From Scolanthus callimorphus (lineage: Eukaryota > Cnidaria > Anthozoa > Actiniaria > Edwardsiidae), in the NCBI GenBank assembly GCA_033964015.1, contig CM066913.1, forward strand, positions 30,889,577-30,953,576: a stretch of 64,000 nt of DNA, written 5' to 3'. Shown here piece after piece: positions 1-12,206 of the stretch. The position numbers were made by a program, and so were the translations under genes. Position 1 is the first letter of the stretch, and the number at the start of each line of letters is the position of its first letter. The notes beneath the pieces are model-generated. The model was not told the origin of the DNA and made no database searches. It saw only the letters and a list, made by a program, of their open reading frames with translations.

Positions 1-179
1 TATTTATCTGGGGGTTTGAGGCAACACTTCACAGTAACCCGTGGACTCGTCATCGATGCAGCTAGAGATGTTAGAAGTCATACGCCCCTCCAGGCCATTT
101 TGGGATAACAAATGTCAAGGACCGCGCTAGCTACTCCGTCTGGTGAATGGTGAACAGATGCCGCACCTGTGCAAAGCTA

Positions 180-640
180 AAAACCAGAGCTGAGAAAGCA
201 CCTCGTAGCGCTGTCATTGCCAAATCAACCATGAAGTCGGACCTCTGCGAGTTAGACCAGACCGACTACCTTAACACCAGTCGACGGAAACTGCTGTAGT
301 CACACGTCAAGCGTGTATTCTTCGCTTTGTACTGAGAACCGAACACATTTGTCTCAAACACTGGACCCCAGAACGTCAGCCAGGAAATACTGAAAGCGCT
401 ATTCTGACAACAACGACGCCCTTCACAGAGTTGTGAAGCTACCAACACTCCGACAGGGGGACCGAGTGTATGTTAGGGACTGCGCCATGCTCTGTGATTG
501 GACGAAATAGGCGAGTGCTTATCCATACCAAGAGAAGATCGACTAATCAGGCAACCTACCAAGCGCTCCTATCCGACCAACACTAAGGAGCTCCAGAACC
601 TCCTGCTGCGTCCATCTCCCCCACCAGCGCACATGAAAGT
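180..640 (+). pseudogene. Decayed Ty3/gypsy-type pol C-terminal fragment
   Basis: Around 440-520 the plus strand reads a Lys-Leu-Pro-x-Leu-Arg-Gln-Gly-Asp-Arg-Val-Tyr-Val-Arg-Asp stretch. This resembles the linker and C-terminal domain after the integrase core of gypsy-like retroelements. A Pro-rich open frame (498-737) follows in another frame, so the copy is frameshifted. Stops interrupt upstream sequence and no protease, RT or integrase core motif is visible. The call rests on one short motif. Confidence 0.4.
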
Positions 641-673
641 TGTGATTAGAAGGTCGGGAAGACTATTAAGGGT

Positions 674-904
674 GGTTCTAACTAGAACACAAGCGCAGGA
701 CGCAAGCGCAAGACTCAAGCGCAAGGCAATTGTGTGAATCAAAGCGACGCAAGCGCAAGCCTAAAATCAACATTGATTAGTTGCCGTGCTTGCGTTCACT
801 TGTTTCACACTAGACACAAGCGCAAGGAATTGCAAAGTCTCGATGTATGAGTTTGATATCCTTGCGCTTGAGCTTGCGTCTGCTCTTGCGGTCCAGTGAG
901 GACC
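674..904. mobile_element. MITE with subterminal AAGCGCAAG repeats
   Basis: The left end (GGTTCTAACTAGAAC then CGCAAGCGCAAG) and the reverse complement of the right end (GGTCCTCACTGGACC then GACGCAAGC and CTCAAGCGCAAGG) align as imperfect terminal inverted repeats of about 50 bp. AAGCGCAAG-like motifs recur inside each arm. No coding capacity. No clear target duplication was found. Confidence 0.7.
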
Positions 905-1002
905 AGATTTTAAAGCTTACCAATGACCCAGGCAAGATTTCTTGTTAGTATTACATTATATCTGACTGTGACACAATATCGAGTCTGCGAACAAATAACT
1001 TA

Positions 1003-1090
1003 CTAGCCTCGCTGCTCGGTCCACTAAGCAACAGTTCAGCCCTTGGTCTGAATTTTCGGCCTTACCGTCCTCGCCCTCGGGTATTCAGTA
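1003..1090. mobile_element. Partial relative of the CTTACTAACC MITE
   Basis: ACTTACTAGCCTCG, GCTCGGTCC and a Ser-like GGTCTGAATTTTC block resemble the end and body of the complete element at 62778-62936. Only one end is recognisable. Confidence 0.4.
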
Positions 1091-1847
1091 GTTAAAATAT
1101 GATTTTCTTAGATTCATGCAACTCACCTATGGTTTGGTAAATGAGTGCTGCGAGAAACAGTAACATGGGATTGAACAAAAGTGGCACCATCAGGTGATTC
1201 CACTGACACAACATGGCTCGGCCCGATATGCAGTCATAAAGCGAATTGAAAAATTTCCAAATAATAGAGAAATGTTATATTTTACCAATTCAAACCCAAT
1301 CTGTAAAGGAAGTTGCAAAAAAATTGAGATTCTCAAATAAATTGACTATTCTCAGTTTTATGAGTGGTGGGTATCCTGTGGTATACAAGAATGCATTTTA
1401 CGTATTTTTTCGGGCAACACGTTTTTTTTTCAATTGTATTAAATACAATCAATCTATTTACAGCTCATGGGCGCAAAAACGTGGAAAGAAACGGTTATTT
1501 GACTGATTTTTAGTAGTTAGCTGATTTTACTAGACGCGGGTACCCTGTGGTACCAGCTCCATATTTTCATCGCTAAATTTCGGGATGTTCCACCGAAGGA
1601 TTTTTTGGGATTTTTAGTATGTTGTTTAGGTCTCCTCAAACCTCCATTTAGCAGTGAAAGAAATTCTTTTGCAATTAGTTGACTGAGACCCTAAATTTTT
1701 CGTAGATTGACTGGACTATATTAGCATATTTATTGTATAATGTTGCATCCCTGTTTATACCAGCTTCACTGGCTGCCTGTGACCGCCAGAATTGATTACA
1801 AGATTTTACTTTAATTTTTTTAAAACTTTAAAGTCATGATCTCAGTG

Positions 1848-2019
1848 CAGGGCCGTAGCTAGCATAGGGTCAGAGGGGGCAGTTGCCCCCCCCCCCCCCC
1901 CCAGCGCGAAGTGATTTTTTTAGTGTCAACATGTGGGGAAAACCTGCTTGCCCCCCCCAGCAAAAACAAAGAATGACCAATGCCTGCCCCTTCAGTCAAA
2001 AATTCTAGCTACGGCCTTG
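1848..2019. mobile_element. MITE, CAGGGCCGTAGCTAG family
   Basis: Terminal inverted repeats CAGGGCCGTAGCTAG and CTAGCTACGGCCTTG are flanked on both sides by the direct repeat CAGTG (1843-1847 and 2020-2024). A run of C lies near the left end. A truncated relative is at 55716-55810. Short open frames across it are not genes. Confidence 0.8.
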
Positions 2020-2429
2020 CAGTGGCACCTGTTTAAAGCGGACAGGAACGGACCAGGAAGGAGAGGAGGGAAAAAGTGTCTAGAAATGCTCGGGATGAGA
2101 GGAGACATGACTTTTAGGGATAATGGAGATCGGGCACAAAAATGATAAGTCTCAGTAAATATGAACTCAATATCTGTCCGATTGCTAGTTAGGGAGAGGA
2201 AATGGGGGCAAAACGAGAGGGAGATTTGGATATCAAGTCTCTGCCTCCCCACTCAGTTTATTTGAAAGACCTTTTAATCACTTTTATCACTTAAGTTCCC
2301 TTCGATCTTCTACCAAGTCTCATCTTTTGGTCCCCAGATAGTGTAACATACGATAGCGTTGAATTTGGTGCTCGATTCGACATCCCGTGCTTGAAAAAAA
2401 AAGGTCAACAGCAGCCAAGGAGGCAGTAT

Positions 2430-2571
2430 AGCGCTATTCACTGTTTATCAACATTGCCATTGTAATGCTAATGTGCCAACCGTAGATTGAATAGCACCCT
2501 TTGTTCTGTGCGAACCAATCGATCTCTGGTTGGCACATTAATAACAATGAAGACGTCGGTGAATAACGCTA
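2430..2571. mobile_element. Inverted-repeat MITE (about 140 bp)
   Basis: TAGCGCTATTCACTGT..GCTAATGTGCCAAC at the left pairs with GTTGGCACATTAAT..CGGTGAATAACGCTA at the right. The arms are about 45 bp with several mismatches. No coding content. Confidence 0.65.
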
Positions 2572-3488
2572 GGTGATGGTGGAGCGATTAGCACGCAAAC
2601 GTTAGGACAGGGGAATCCTCCTCGGAATATTATACATGCAAGATTTTAGTCACTGCGGTGAAAAGGGCTATAGATATGCGTGCACTTGAACGCCCAAAAA
2701 AAAAAAAAAAAAAACGCGCCAAACAGAAATAGTCAAAAATCAATAAAATATTCACGGCGCGCGCACATTTTTCTTACGCTACTGTTCTATTGGATAATGG
2801 ATATTCTTGATGGAATGAGGTTGATTTCTGCCTTAATTTAGTGGCACTTTAAGCCATATATGGAGGGCACTGTTGATGAAATCACCCCTTCTGTTTGAGA
2901 TTAGATCCACAGTTTCATAGCCGCAGCTCTAAAGACTGTTTCGCGACTGCTATTTATTCAGAAGGAGATAAAAAGTTATAAAGCGAAACAATTGCTGTAT
3001 TTCTTTAACGTGCGCGCGAAAAATAAAATACAATTGCTTGCACCACTGAGTTAGCTCCTCCTTGACAAGGTTGTCTATTTACTTTATCCTGAACGGCTCG
3101 CACATATGATACCTCACGCAAACGCATTGGCCAGATGGGCGAGTAAAATATGACTATTGACATAGATCTGTCAAGCTCTGGTGAATGTTTAATAAATTGT
3201 GAGTTTAACCATCATAAACCAGCCTTAACGGAGCTACTGTCATACAACGGAGAACACCTGTTTTGCTGACACCAGAAAATAAAATAAAGCGAGGGAATTA
3301 TATACTTGCCACAACCTAAAAGTGATATCTATATCTTTACTGTCATATTTAAACCGTGCAAGCAAGCTATCAAAATAACATCGAGCTCCGATTTCTATAC
3401 GTTAAGAAAACGCTCCCAATCCGATAGTGCTACTCAGGTTGATTGATTTCTGGCAATTCCTCATGAGTGACAGTCATATGTTCATTTT

Positions 3489-3588
3489 GCGATATCAAAC
3501 GACGATTGCTGCAGATAAAGGCCTTTTAAACAGCTAACACTTTTAAACGACTGCTGCAGACAAGGCCTTTTAAACAGCTAGCACTTTT
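3489..3588. repeat. Two-copy direct repeat of about 50 bp
   Basis: Two adjacent copies share CTGCAGA-AAGGCCTTTTAAACAGCTA-CACTTTT with a few differences. This is a simple local tandem duplication. Confidence 0.8.
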
Positions 3589-3831
3589 CTTAGCTCACCT
3601 CTCGCTCAAAGACAGACAGTTCTCCTGCCATGTAATCCAGCTGCTCGGCACATCAAAAGCTGCTACCCTTTCGAGCCAAGGTAAAAAACTAATATCCCGC
3701 TCACCAGATTGTTTATCCAATATATAAAAACTGTGTACTAGGTGGATGCAACTTGAATATGTGATTTATCGACTTGCTAGCTCCATTTATCATTACTACT
3801 GAAAGAGAAACGCCACTAGACTAATACCTCA

Positions 3832-4015
3832 TTCACACTAAATCCATGTTAATTAAACAAGGTTTTTCTTCGCCTGATAACAAGACAAGTTTCTTACTCG
3901 CTCGAAGACTCGCTCGCTTGCGTTATGACACGAAACCTCTTGGAGATAAATATTTAACCAGTTTAATTAAACGACCTGTAAACTAGTTTAAGCGGCGGTG
4001 TGAATGGGGTATAAG
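3832..4015. mobile_element. Inverted-repeat MITE
   Basis: Left TAATACCTCATTCACAC matches the reverse complement of right GTGTGAATGGGGTATAAG. AATTAAAC blocks are also shared by both arms. No coding capacity. Confidence 0.6.
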
Positions 4016-4814
4016 ATTAAAAACTAGCGAAATCATAGAGAAGAGAGAAAGCAAGCAACGTTACAGATGTTAGTCTGGGAATCGCTAGATTTGACCTATA
4101 ACCACGATCCTAGCAATCTTGCCATTGATGTGATTTTAGTAAGTTATTATCAAACACGAGACTGTGTTTCATCAGGATTTCCGAACACTGAGAAGCTGGG
4201 TTGAAAAAAAGCCGCGTTTTTTTAACTGACTTAGAGGTGTTAGGAAATCCTAATTGAAACCACTGTCTATCGTTTGATGTAGATTCTCAAACGAATGATT
4301 AAATGTCAAGAAAAAGTAGGAATACGATCTCAAAAATCGATGCGAATTAACGGACCACGGATCCAAAACCTCCTTCGCACTTATGATAATCTTTGTTAAA
4401 TATTGATGGATTATTAACGAGTTTGAAAATTAACGCTACAATCAATATTAGTATATCCTTTCCTATTCCCGTTCTATGATTTCTCTTGCCTCAATATTTG
4501 ACAGGGTTACTAATTTGAGGTAACTAGTGTCCATTTGGTAGTAGATTTTTCGCTCGTTTGCCGAGTGCCAAGTTGAACATTGACCTCCCGATGAGCCCAC
4601 CTTTAGATTGAGTGCTAATATATATTCGTCTATTATCTCTGTATATATTGATCTATATCTTGTATCAAACATCTGAAACATGCTGCTTAATAGACTTTTT
4701 CCAAAATGGCCGCCGAAAATTCAAATCGATTTTTGTTAAAAATGAACACCAGCACTAGAACACACTCATCACTTTAGTAAAGCTACAAAATTTCGCTGCA
4801 TTATATCCATATCT

Positions 4815-4940
4815 TCCGAGAAAACGAAAGTTAAAAATGTGAAAATTTACAGACGTTTGTATGACTGGGGTTATGCGTCATACCCCCAGTCATACAAATC
4901 TCTGTAAAAATTTAATTTTCAGACTCTGCTTTCTCAGCCG
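4815..4940. repeat. Hairpin-forming inverted repeat
   Basis: TTTGTATGACTGGGG (4856-4870) and CCCCAGTCATACAAA (4884-4898) are perfect complements round a 13-base loop. Weaker pairing extends out through AAATTTACAGA / TCTGTAAAAATTT and the flanking GAGAAA / TTTCTC. It is probably a compact foldback or MITE. Confidence 0.7.
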
Positions 4941-5837
4941 ACATGGCATTTGGCATAGCGAAAATTAAAATTATTACTAATGTGAGGATACTCTTTCTTG
5001 TGCCAGTATTTGATTTTCAGTCAGTTTAATTTTAAGACATGTGAATTTGCGGTGGCCATTTTGGAAAAAGGTCTATTAAGGAGAAGGATAGGAACAAGGA
5101 AGGGGAGAAGTGGAGAAGGACAGAAGAAGCAGTTACTCCAATGTCCATTTAGCTCTTGTCATTTTCCTTACGATTTGTTCAAAGGTCCTTAGTTCTTGCA
5201 TGTCATTTAAAAATATAGCTTAATGCAGCTTGCACTACGTTTTTCTATTTGGGAATTGCTTTTGCTAGAAGCAGTTCCTGTTTATATATCAAGGTTGACT
5301 TTAATAAATAATTGGGTAGGCGTTTAATGGATATTAACTTGGATGACGGAATAATCTTTGGCAGCTCAAAATAATGCACTTTTACCAAAAATGCTGGCTT
5401 TGATAATGAATGCGTGGTAAGTTATACAAAGGCTTGCGTAGTCCATAATGGGATCATTACGTCAAAAGAGTCTACGAAATATTATTCCTTTTATCATAGT
5501 TCGATTCGCTATTTAGAGCTGTTAAAACGCCACCATCGTATAGAGGCTGTGTGTCAGAAAGTGAAAACGGTGCTCAACTTGCTCGGCGTTTCGACAGAAT
5601 TCTGACATAGGGAGTATACGTGTCCATTGTCTCGCATTATGAGCATAAAGATAGAAGCCTACCGTCAGATCTCATGATTAATTTTGCTCAAATTACATCA
5701 TCGAAGATTAGATGCCGTTTTAATCATAAATCTGCTGTTGTTTTGAAAGGTAACTAAGGAGGAAGATATATATATTATTTTTTTTTTGGGGGGGGGGGGG
5801 TCATCTTTGCACATATTATTCAACATTCGTTCATTAA

Positions 5838-6915
5838 GAGCGAATGCACAGAAAAATCGAGCAAAGCGTGGCCACAGTTCAAAACCTTATCTACCCTCAT
5901 TTTCAGTTTATAGGAAGGTGTTTGATGAGTTTACAAACCTGCTGGGGTTTATTTTTCGAAACGCGAACGATTTTAGTAATTATTGAGAATTTCGATTTTG
6001 CTGTTTGGTGCCCCAGCCCGGCTTCCGACGAAGGCAAAATTGCTCATACCTCAGAAACTTGCTCGGCGCGACTTCGCAACTAAATTCACAGGTAATCTAA
6101 CACTTAATTTTATCAAACAGATGTCTAGCAATCTATTTACGATCGATTTTCGATTCTTCGGCGTAAAATAGAGGCGAGCAACCATGTTATTTAACGGGCA
6201 TTTTACACGTTCTAAAATAACAGCTAAAATCTAACTCGAGTTTTCGGGATGTGCCCATTCTCTAAATTGCATCGTCTTCAGGTTCTAGAGCCTAGAGATA
6301 TAGTATTTACCTAATATCCAAACAGAAGTTTGGTACTCTTAGCGAGCACTTTAGAATTCGGGACGAATCTTATAATATTTCGGTGAAACGGACCTTAAAT
6401 TTGACCTCTGTACGAACGTCACGATGGTATATTATAATTCTAGCCCGATTCCAACACCCAATTCGACCCTTTTCAAGAAATTCCAGCAGCTATGTAAAGG
6501 GAAATACGACTTACCATAGGATAAGAACCACTTTGGTGCGCATATTTTTGGTGAACTTGTAATAGAACTTGGGTTGTTGATCAGCTCGCATTCTCGACTG
6601 GAAGAGCGACATATAACACAATGCGCGTTTGGAGAAATGCGAATGTTGCGAATAATTCAGAATAACTTTTAAAGCTATGCAGTGCTTAAAGTACCCAATA
6701 AAGTATGTCAACCACGAAAAGGATTGGACAAGGAGACGAAATGAAAACAGCTACAGGTCGTTGGAGCTGAACAACTTCGCATTGTATTTGTTGTTGGCGT
6801 GACAGTCGCAAAACTGGCGGCGAAAGCAAATTATCTTTTGAGGGTAGGGTGGGGGATGAATTCACTCTCGGAAATAAACATTTTAGTCCCTCTTCTAGAG
6901 GTATATATGGGGTCA
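5838..6915. repeat. Left arm of a large inverted repeat
   Basis: This stretch is the reverse complement, with about 10-20% divergence by eye, of 8645-9750. Matched landmarks include TAAGAGCGAATGCACA, CTCATTTTCAGTTTATAGGA, GGATAAGAACCACTTTGGTG and TGGCGTGACAGTCGC-type blocks. Open frames in the two arms are in different registers and do not agree as protein. Confidence 0.85.
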
Positions 6916-7171
6916 AGCACAAAACTGTAGTGCCATTTTAGGCACCAAGACGACCAGAACCGCATCCATTTTGTACCAAATTATCAGCCTCGCGAGAGTT
7001 GCAAAGAAATGTATCAACTCTTGCTCGTGTAAACCAAAAGGAAACGCAGAGCAATTTCTGTGCTCTCTTTTGTTTTAACAAAGACGCTTTAAAGCTTTAA
7101 ACAAGTGCAACATCAGGAGAGAAAAAATCACCGTGATAGCACCGACTTGCATCTTTTTACACTAGCATTGT

Positions 7172-7213
<42 letters not shown>

Positions 7214-8644
7214 ATAAAATTGTACGGGGATGTTCCGCCCAGAGTGACCGGTGACCTCTCTTACCCTGTTATATAGTAAAATTAGGAAGAAGGTACCCTT
7301 TTAATATACTGAATTGAGAAAAAGGCAAGCGGCTTAAGTGTGCCGAAACAAGATGCAACCACATAAAACATGAGGTTGTATTGGTCTGCGCAATGCAACC
7401 TGGGAAGGATAAAGTCGTGCGCGTAGACTCGCTTGCCTATCCTCGAACACGGCACCTGGAGTCCTGGACACGTTGTGTCGTTGTTGTTATCTATCAATAA
7501 AGATGCGCTGAAGAGCTCTTCATTACGGCCGACTCTGCATCCCGGGGGAGTAATCCGGGGGAGGTTTGGTAGGGGTGTGCCGCCGAAGTCTCTCCAAAAT
7601 TAAAAACCCCTCCTTTTTCTAGGATAGTGGTACATAGTTTCTAGGATAGTGGTACATAGTATACCATCTTCGAAAGAAGACTCCTTAGCTTAGGTAACGA
7701 ATTCGACGTTCATAGAAATTCGTCATTTAGACCGCGCTTCACGCGATGAATAATACTAATCGTCATTGCGGCGTGCATTGCCCATGTTATCTGCATGGTG
7801 AATAAGACAGCCTTTGTTTCCCACGCACAACGGGGAGGGGGGGGGGGGGGCATATACAAAAACACAAGGCAGTTTTATGAAAGTATAAACTCTTTTGCGC
7901 GAAAAATGTAGAGCCAAGCATGTGAAAATACCGCATGTTTGGACGGAACTTTGATATATGCAGGGTGTAAAATCCGGGATGTGAAGGAGAGTTGAGGAAA
8001 AACTGGGGGCACGACTCCCCCCGGCCCCTGTAAGCGCTACGGCACTGCACCAAAAATGGAACTTGTTCTATTTTATTTTGCTGCGCTCAGCCGAATAGAA
8101 AACATCAACAACGAGACAACTAACAAGGACAATGATGTGGAGGAGAGCCGACCAGCAAATAAAAATTTATTGACAGGCGGTTAATAAAGCTGACGTGGAG
8201 TAAAATACGAAGGTGCAATGGACTTATTACAAGACCGTCCCTAGGTACAAAAAAATAATTGGTAAGCAGAAAATCGTCAGTGCATAGGTGAAAAGTAACC
8301 CTCGTACAAAAGTACAGAGTACTTGTTTACTTGTTGTCAAGTGAACAACGCGAAGCTGAAGAGCGGAGGGGAGTGAATGACAAAAAAGGCAAACACAACT
8401 ATCTTATCTCGTGAATACCGTAATAAATACATGTCTTCTACTTTTCCTCTGAATTAGGGCGCGCAACGAAAGAAAAATGCGATCCTCTCTTTCTATACAG
8501 GCGTATTGCCCCAAATCCCCCCCCCCCCCCCCGTACGGTCACTTATGCCCTTTTACAAGTGTTTTTCTCACAAAATTGTAATGCATTTTCTGTCGCTTTC
8601 AGGCCTACACTGCCCAATAACAGTTTCCTTGGGGTACCATACCT
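6916..8644. other. Unpaired spacer of the large inverted repeat
   Basis: About 1.7 kb between the arms. It holds a 39-base C run (7173-7211), a 22-bp tandem duplication containing CTAGGATAGTGGTACATAG (7618-7662) and G or C runs near 7840 and 8517. No convincing gene; the short frames lack splice context and recognisable domains. Confidence 0.6.
7173..7211 (+). repeat. Poly-C tract, 39 bases
   Basis: Uninterrupted run of C. Tracts of this length are prone to sequencing length error. Confidence 0.95.
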
Positions 8645-9750
8645 CCATCCTCTAGACAAACAAGAAGAACTTCAAATTTATGCACTTATGCATGCAATTC
8701 CCTCCTCCTCCGCCCCCAAAAACATAATTTTGCTTTCGCCGCCCCTTTAAATTAGCGACTGTCACGCAAACAACAAATACATGCTGCGAAGTTGCTCAGC
8801 TCTCCAACGACGTGTTTAGCTGTACTTCTCCTCCCTTTGTCCTAAACAGACTTGGTTCTTCTGCTTTATTAGGTACAGTTTAAGCTCTGGAGAGCTTTTG
8901 AATTCTTCTGAAAGTTATCTCAGGCAAATAATTCGTAACATGTCTTCAAACGCGCGTTCATGTTTTCGCTCGCGATCGCGAGCTGATTAAACAAATCAAA
9001 GTTCTGTTACAAGTTCTCCAAACATATGCACACCAAAGTGGTTCTTATCCTATGGTAAGTTGTATTTCTCTTTACATAGCTGCTGGAATTTCTAAAAGGG
9101 TCGAATTAGGTGTTGGAATCGGGCTGGAATTATAATATTACCATCGTGACGTCTCGTAAAGAGGTCAAATTTCAGGTCAGTTTCATGTTTTTCACCAAAA
9201 TATTATAACATTCGTCCCCGAATTCTAAAGCGCTCGCTAAGAGTACCAAACGTCTGTTTGGATATTAGGTAAATACTATATCTCTAGGCTCTAGAACCTG
9301 AATTTGAGGCAATTTGGAGAATGGGCACATCCCGAAAACTCGAGTTAGTTTTTAGCTATTATTTTAGAAAGTTTCAAATGCCCGTTAAATAACATAGTTG
9401 CTCGCCTCTATTTTACGCTGAAAAATCGCAAATCCATCGTAAATAAAATGCTAGACATCTGTTTCGATAAAATTAAGTGTTAGATTGCCTGTGAATTTGG
9501 TTGCGAAGTCGCGCCGAGCAAATTTCTATAGTTGGCCGATTTTGCCTTTTTCCGCCGGCACTAGACGGTAAACTCGAAATTCTCAAATAATTACTAAAAT
9601 CGTTCGCGTTTCGAAAAACAAACCCCAGCAGTTTTGTAAATTCATCAAAACCTTCCTATAAACTGAAAATGAGGGTAGATAAGGTTTTGAGCTGTGGCCA
9701 CACTTTGCTGATTTTGCTCGACTTTTTTGTGCATTCGCTCTTAAGAGCTC
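8645..9750. repeat. Right arm of the large inverted repeat
   Basis: Reverse-complement partner of 5838-6915. Homology starts near the CTCTAGA block at 8650 and ends at GCATTCGCTCTTAA (about 9731-9745). Confidence 0.85.
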
Positions 9751-10201
9751 ACAGTTTGATGGACAAGAAAACAAAATTAAAGGTAAGGATATCTGTACTT
9801 GATAAAATGGTTTTGATTTCGCCATAGTTTGAGATAAAAAATTGCTCGACAGTATCTACTGAGCATCGCTGAGGTTGAATGGGCATATCATGTTGCACTG
9901 GTATTTATAATATTAAAAATATCATTATCCTTTTTTGAACTTTGTGTACGCATGTCCCGGCGCGCTCAAACATTTGAGATACGCTTGTTTTGTTGGCTTT
10001 ATGAGGAACGATAACAGTACTATATCGGATACTATATATAAAGCTCATATAAACCCAAATGAAGCAAAGAGTAATTGAAATCGTCTTTATACAAATATTG
10101 CTCTATCTGTATATTTCTATCGATGAAGGTTTTCATGGCGAACTATCTATCTTTATAATATAGCTACGATAACGCGCGCTCGCCTGCGGCTCGTGACTTT
10201 A

Positions 10202-10571
10202 CAACGTTCTCGTGTCTCTCCCAACATCACGCGTGCTCTATTTCCCCGATAAAGTCATAGAAAGTTGTCCTAATGCTTAATTAAGTAACATTTTTTTATA
10301 AAATCAAGAAAACAAACTTAGGAGCTCTTCCCAAGTTGATCTAACAGGGGTCTGTGTATTACTTCTAACTGAGTCAAATTAAGCTGGTGTATAAATACTA
10401 GTTATGATAGAGCTACGACATATAACGCCCGCTCTGATTGGTCCAAATCTATGCTCTATTTCACCTTCTCCCCCGCTATATCATGTTGCAAACGTTGTCG
10501 TGTCACTCCCAACATCACGCGTGCTCTATTTGCCGATAAAGTCATAGAAGTTGTGCTCTAATGCTTAATTA
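10202..10571 (+). repeat. Direct repeat pair of about 83 bp
   Basis: 10202-10284 and 10489-10571 share CTCCCAACATCACGCGTGCTC, GATAAAGTCATAGAA and CTAATGCTTAATTA blocks about 287 bp apart. Confidence 0.8.
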
Positions 10572-10639
10572 TATAATGCTTTCGAGCGGCATACTGCAGA
10601 ATATCCCACCCGTCACTTGTATTTTCTCCCGCAGCTTCA

Positions 10640-10760
10640 GTCTCATCTTCTATCTTACCGAGGAACTCTTTTTTAAAAAGATCATTAGAATCTTGAACTC
10701 ACTACCTAGTCATGTTGTTAATTCGGGATCCCTGGACACTTTCAATGCAGCTAAAGGTGC
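10640..10760 (+). pseudogene. LINE reverse-transcriptase C-terminal relic
   Basis: The frame reads Arg-Ile-Leu-Asn-Ser-Leu-Pro-Ser-His-Val-Val-Asn-Ser, the conserved C-terminal signature of CR1/L2/jockey-type LINE ORF2 proteins (usually R-x-W-N-S-L-P). Trp is replaced by Leu and no RT catalytic region is present. Confidence 0.55.
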
Positions 10761-10909
10761 ACCTGCGCAAACAGCATAACTGGTGACAGGCTTCCGTTAA
10801 TAGATTACAGGCGCGGATCCAGAAAAAAAAATCTGACCTATTTACGGTCTTTTTTTTGCGTGGAATTTCACAAATACGAGAGTATTTTTCTAAGTAAAGA
10901 TGAAAATAA

Positions 10910-12153
10910 TAATATATAGATTTAGCCATTGGCTAAAAGCGGAGCTCCTGGTTTTAAATTTTCTGTGTGAATGAAAGGGATTCCCATGTGTACATGGTTT
11001 ACATGGTTGCTTTAGAGTCTTCCCTTCACGAGATATAAATTTTTCAAGCATAAATGACGTCATCGATGGCGTCATATCACGTGACCACTTCATTTCGCTC
11101 ATCTAGTGACCTAGACTACACTACCCAAGTTTTGTTGTCTTAGAGTCTTCCCTTCACGAGATATTGATTTTTCAAGCATAGATGACGTCATCGATGACGT
11201 CATATCACGTGACCACTTCATTTTGCTCATCTGGTGGCCTAGACTGCACTACCCAAGTTTTGTTGTCTTAGAGTCTTCCCTTCACGAGATATTGATTTTT
11301 CAAGCATAGATGACGTCATCGATGACGTCATATCACGTGACCACCTCATTTTGCTCAGCTGGTGGCCTAGACTACACTACCCAAGTTTTGTTGTCTTAGA
11401 GTCTTCCTTCACGAGATATTGATTTTTCAAGCATAGATGACGTCATCGATGACGTCACATCACGTGACCACCTCATTTTGCTCAGCTGGTGGCCTAGACT
11501 ACACTACCCAAGTTTTGTTGTCTTAGAGTCTTCCCTTCACGAGATATTGATTTTTCAAGCATAGATGACGTCATCGATGACGTCATATCACGCACCCACC
11601 TCATTTCGCTCATCTGGTGGCCTAGACTACACTACCCAAGTTGGTTGTTTTAGAGTCTTCCCTTCACGAGATATTGATTTTTCAAGCATAGATGACGTCA
11701 TCGATGACGTCACATCACGTGTCCGTGTTACAGCACCCCCCTTGTGGCATAGACAAAATATCCCAAGTATGGCTGTCTTAGCATGTTCCCTTGAGGAGAT
11801 ATAATTTTTTCTTTGCATACCACAGGGTTCCCATGTGTACACGGACGGACGACGGACGGACGGACGGCGTACGCTAGAGCAGATTTCGTATGACTGTGAA
11901 AAGTACCGTGACACGGCGCGGTACTGTCGCGGTGGCGGTACGGAACCTGGCCTGCTGTAGATACCGAACGAAACCGCGTAGTCGCGGTACGGTCAGGGTC
12001 GCGGCGCGGAACAACTCTTTCGCGGTACTTTTCACAGTCATACGAAATCTGCTCTATAGGTTTAATACCAGAAAAATAAAGAAAAATCATATCTCCCGAA
12101 GGGAAGCTTCTATAGAAGCCAAACTTGGACAAAGTTTCAAAGACCATAAGAGG
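10910..12153 (-). mobile_element. AGCGGAGCTC composite element, inverted copy, 6 units
   Basis: Read on the minus strand this copy ends in the family tail (GGAGCTCCGCTTTTAGCC then TGGCTAAATCTATATATTA). It holds six 128-bp units, whose palindromes start at 11055, 11183, 11311, 11438, 11566 and 11693, then the GGGAACCCTGTGGTATGC block, a (CCGT)n microsatellite and the TATAGAAGC block. Its head is missing because the sequence turns into the oppositely oriented copy at about 12154-12206. A TA-flanked MITE interrupts it at 11877-12054. Confidence 0.8.
11877..12054. mobile_element. Tc1/mariner-type MITE, 178 bp, TA target
   Basis: Perfect terminal inverted repeats of more than 30 bp start GAGCAGATTTCGTATGACTG. 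TA flanks both ends (11875-11876 and 12055-12056). Uninterrupted copies of the host repeat nearby read GTACGCTATAGG where this copy has GTACGC-TA-element-TA-TAGG, which fixes the target duplication as TA. A second copy lies at 56164-56338. Confidence 0.9.
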
Positions 12154-12206
12154 ATCATTTTGATGACGTCATTGATGACGTAAGGGCACGTGACTTTGGT
12201 GTAGAG

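Noticed and set aside
5786..6083. Similar open frames in both arms of the 5.8-9.75 kb inverted repeat
   Set aside because: The shared peptide is read in shifting frames and breaks between arms, so the similarity is at the DNA level only.
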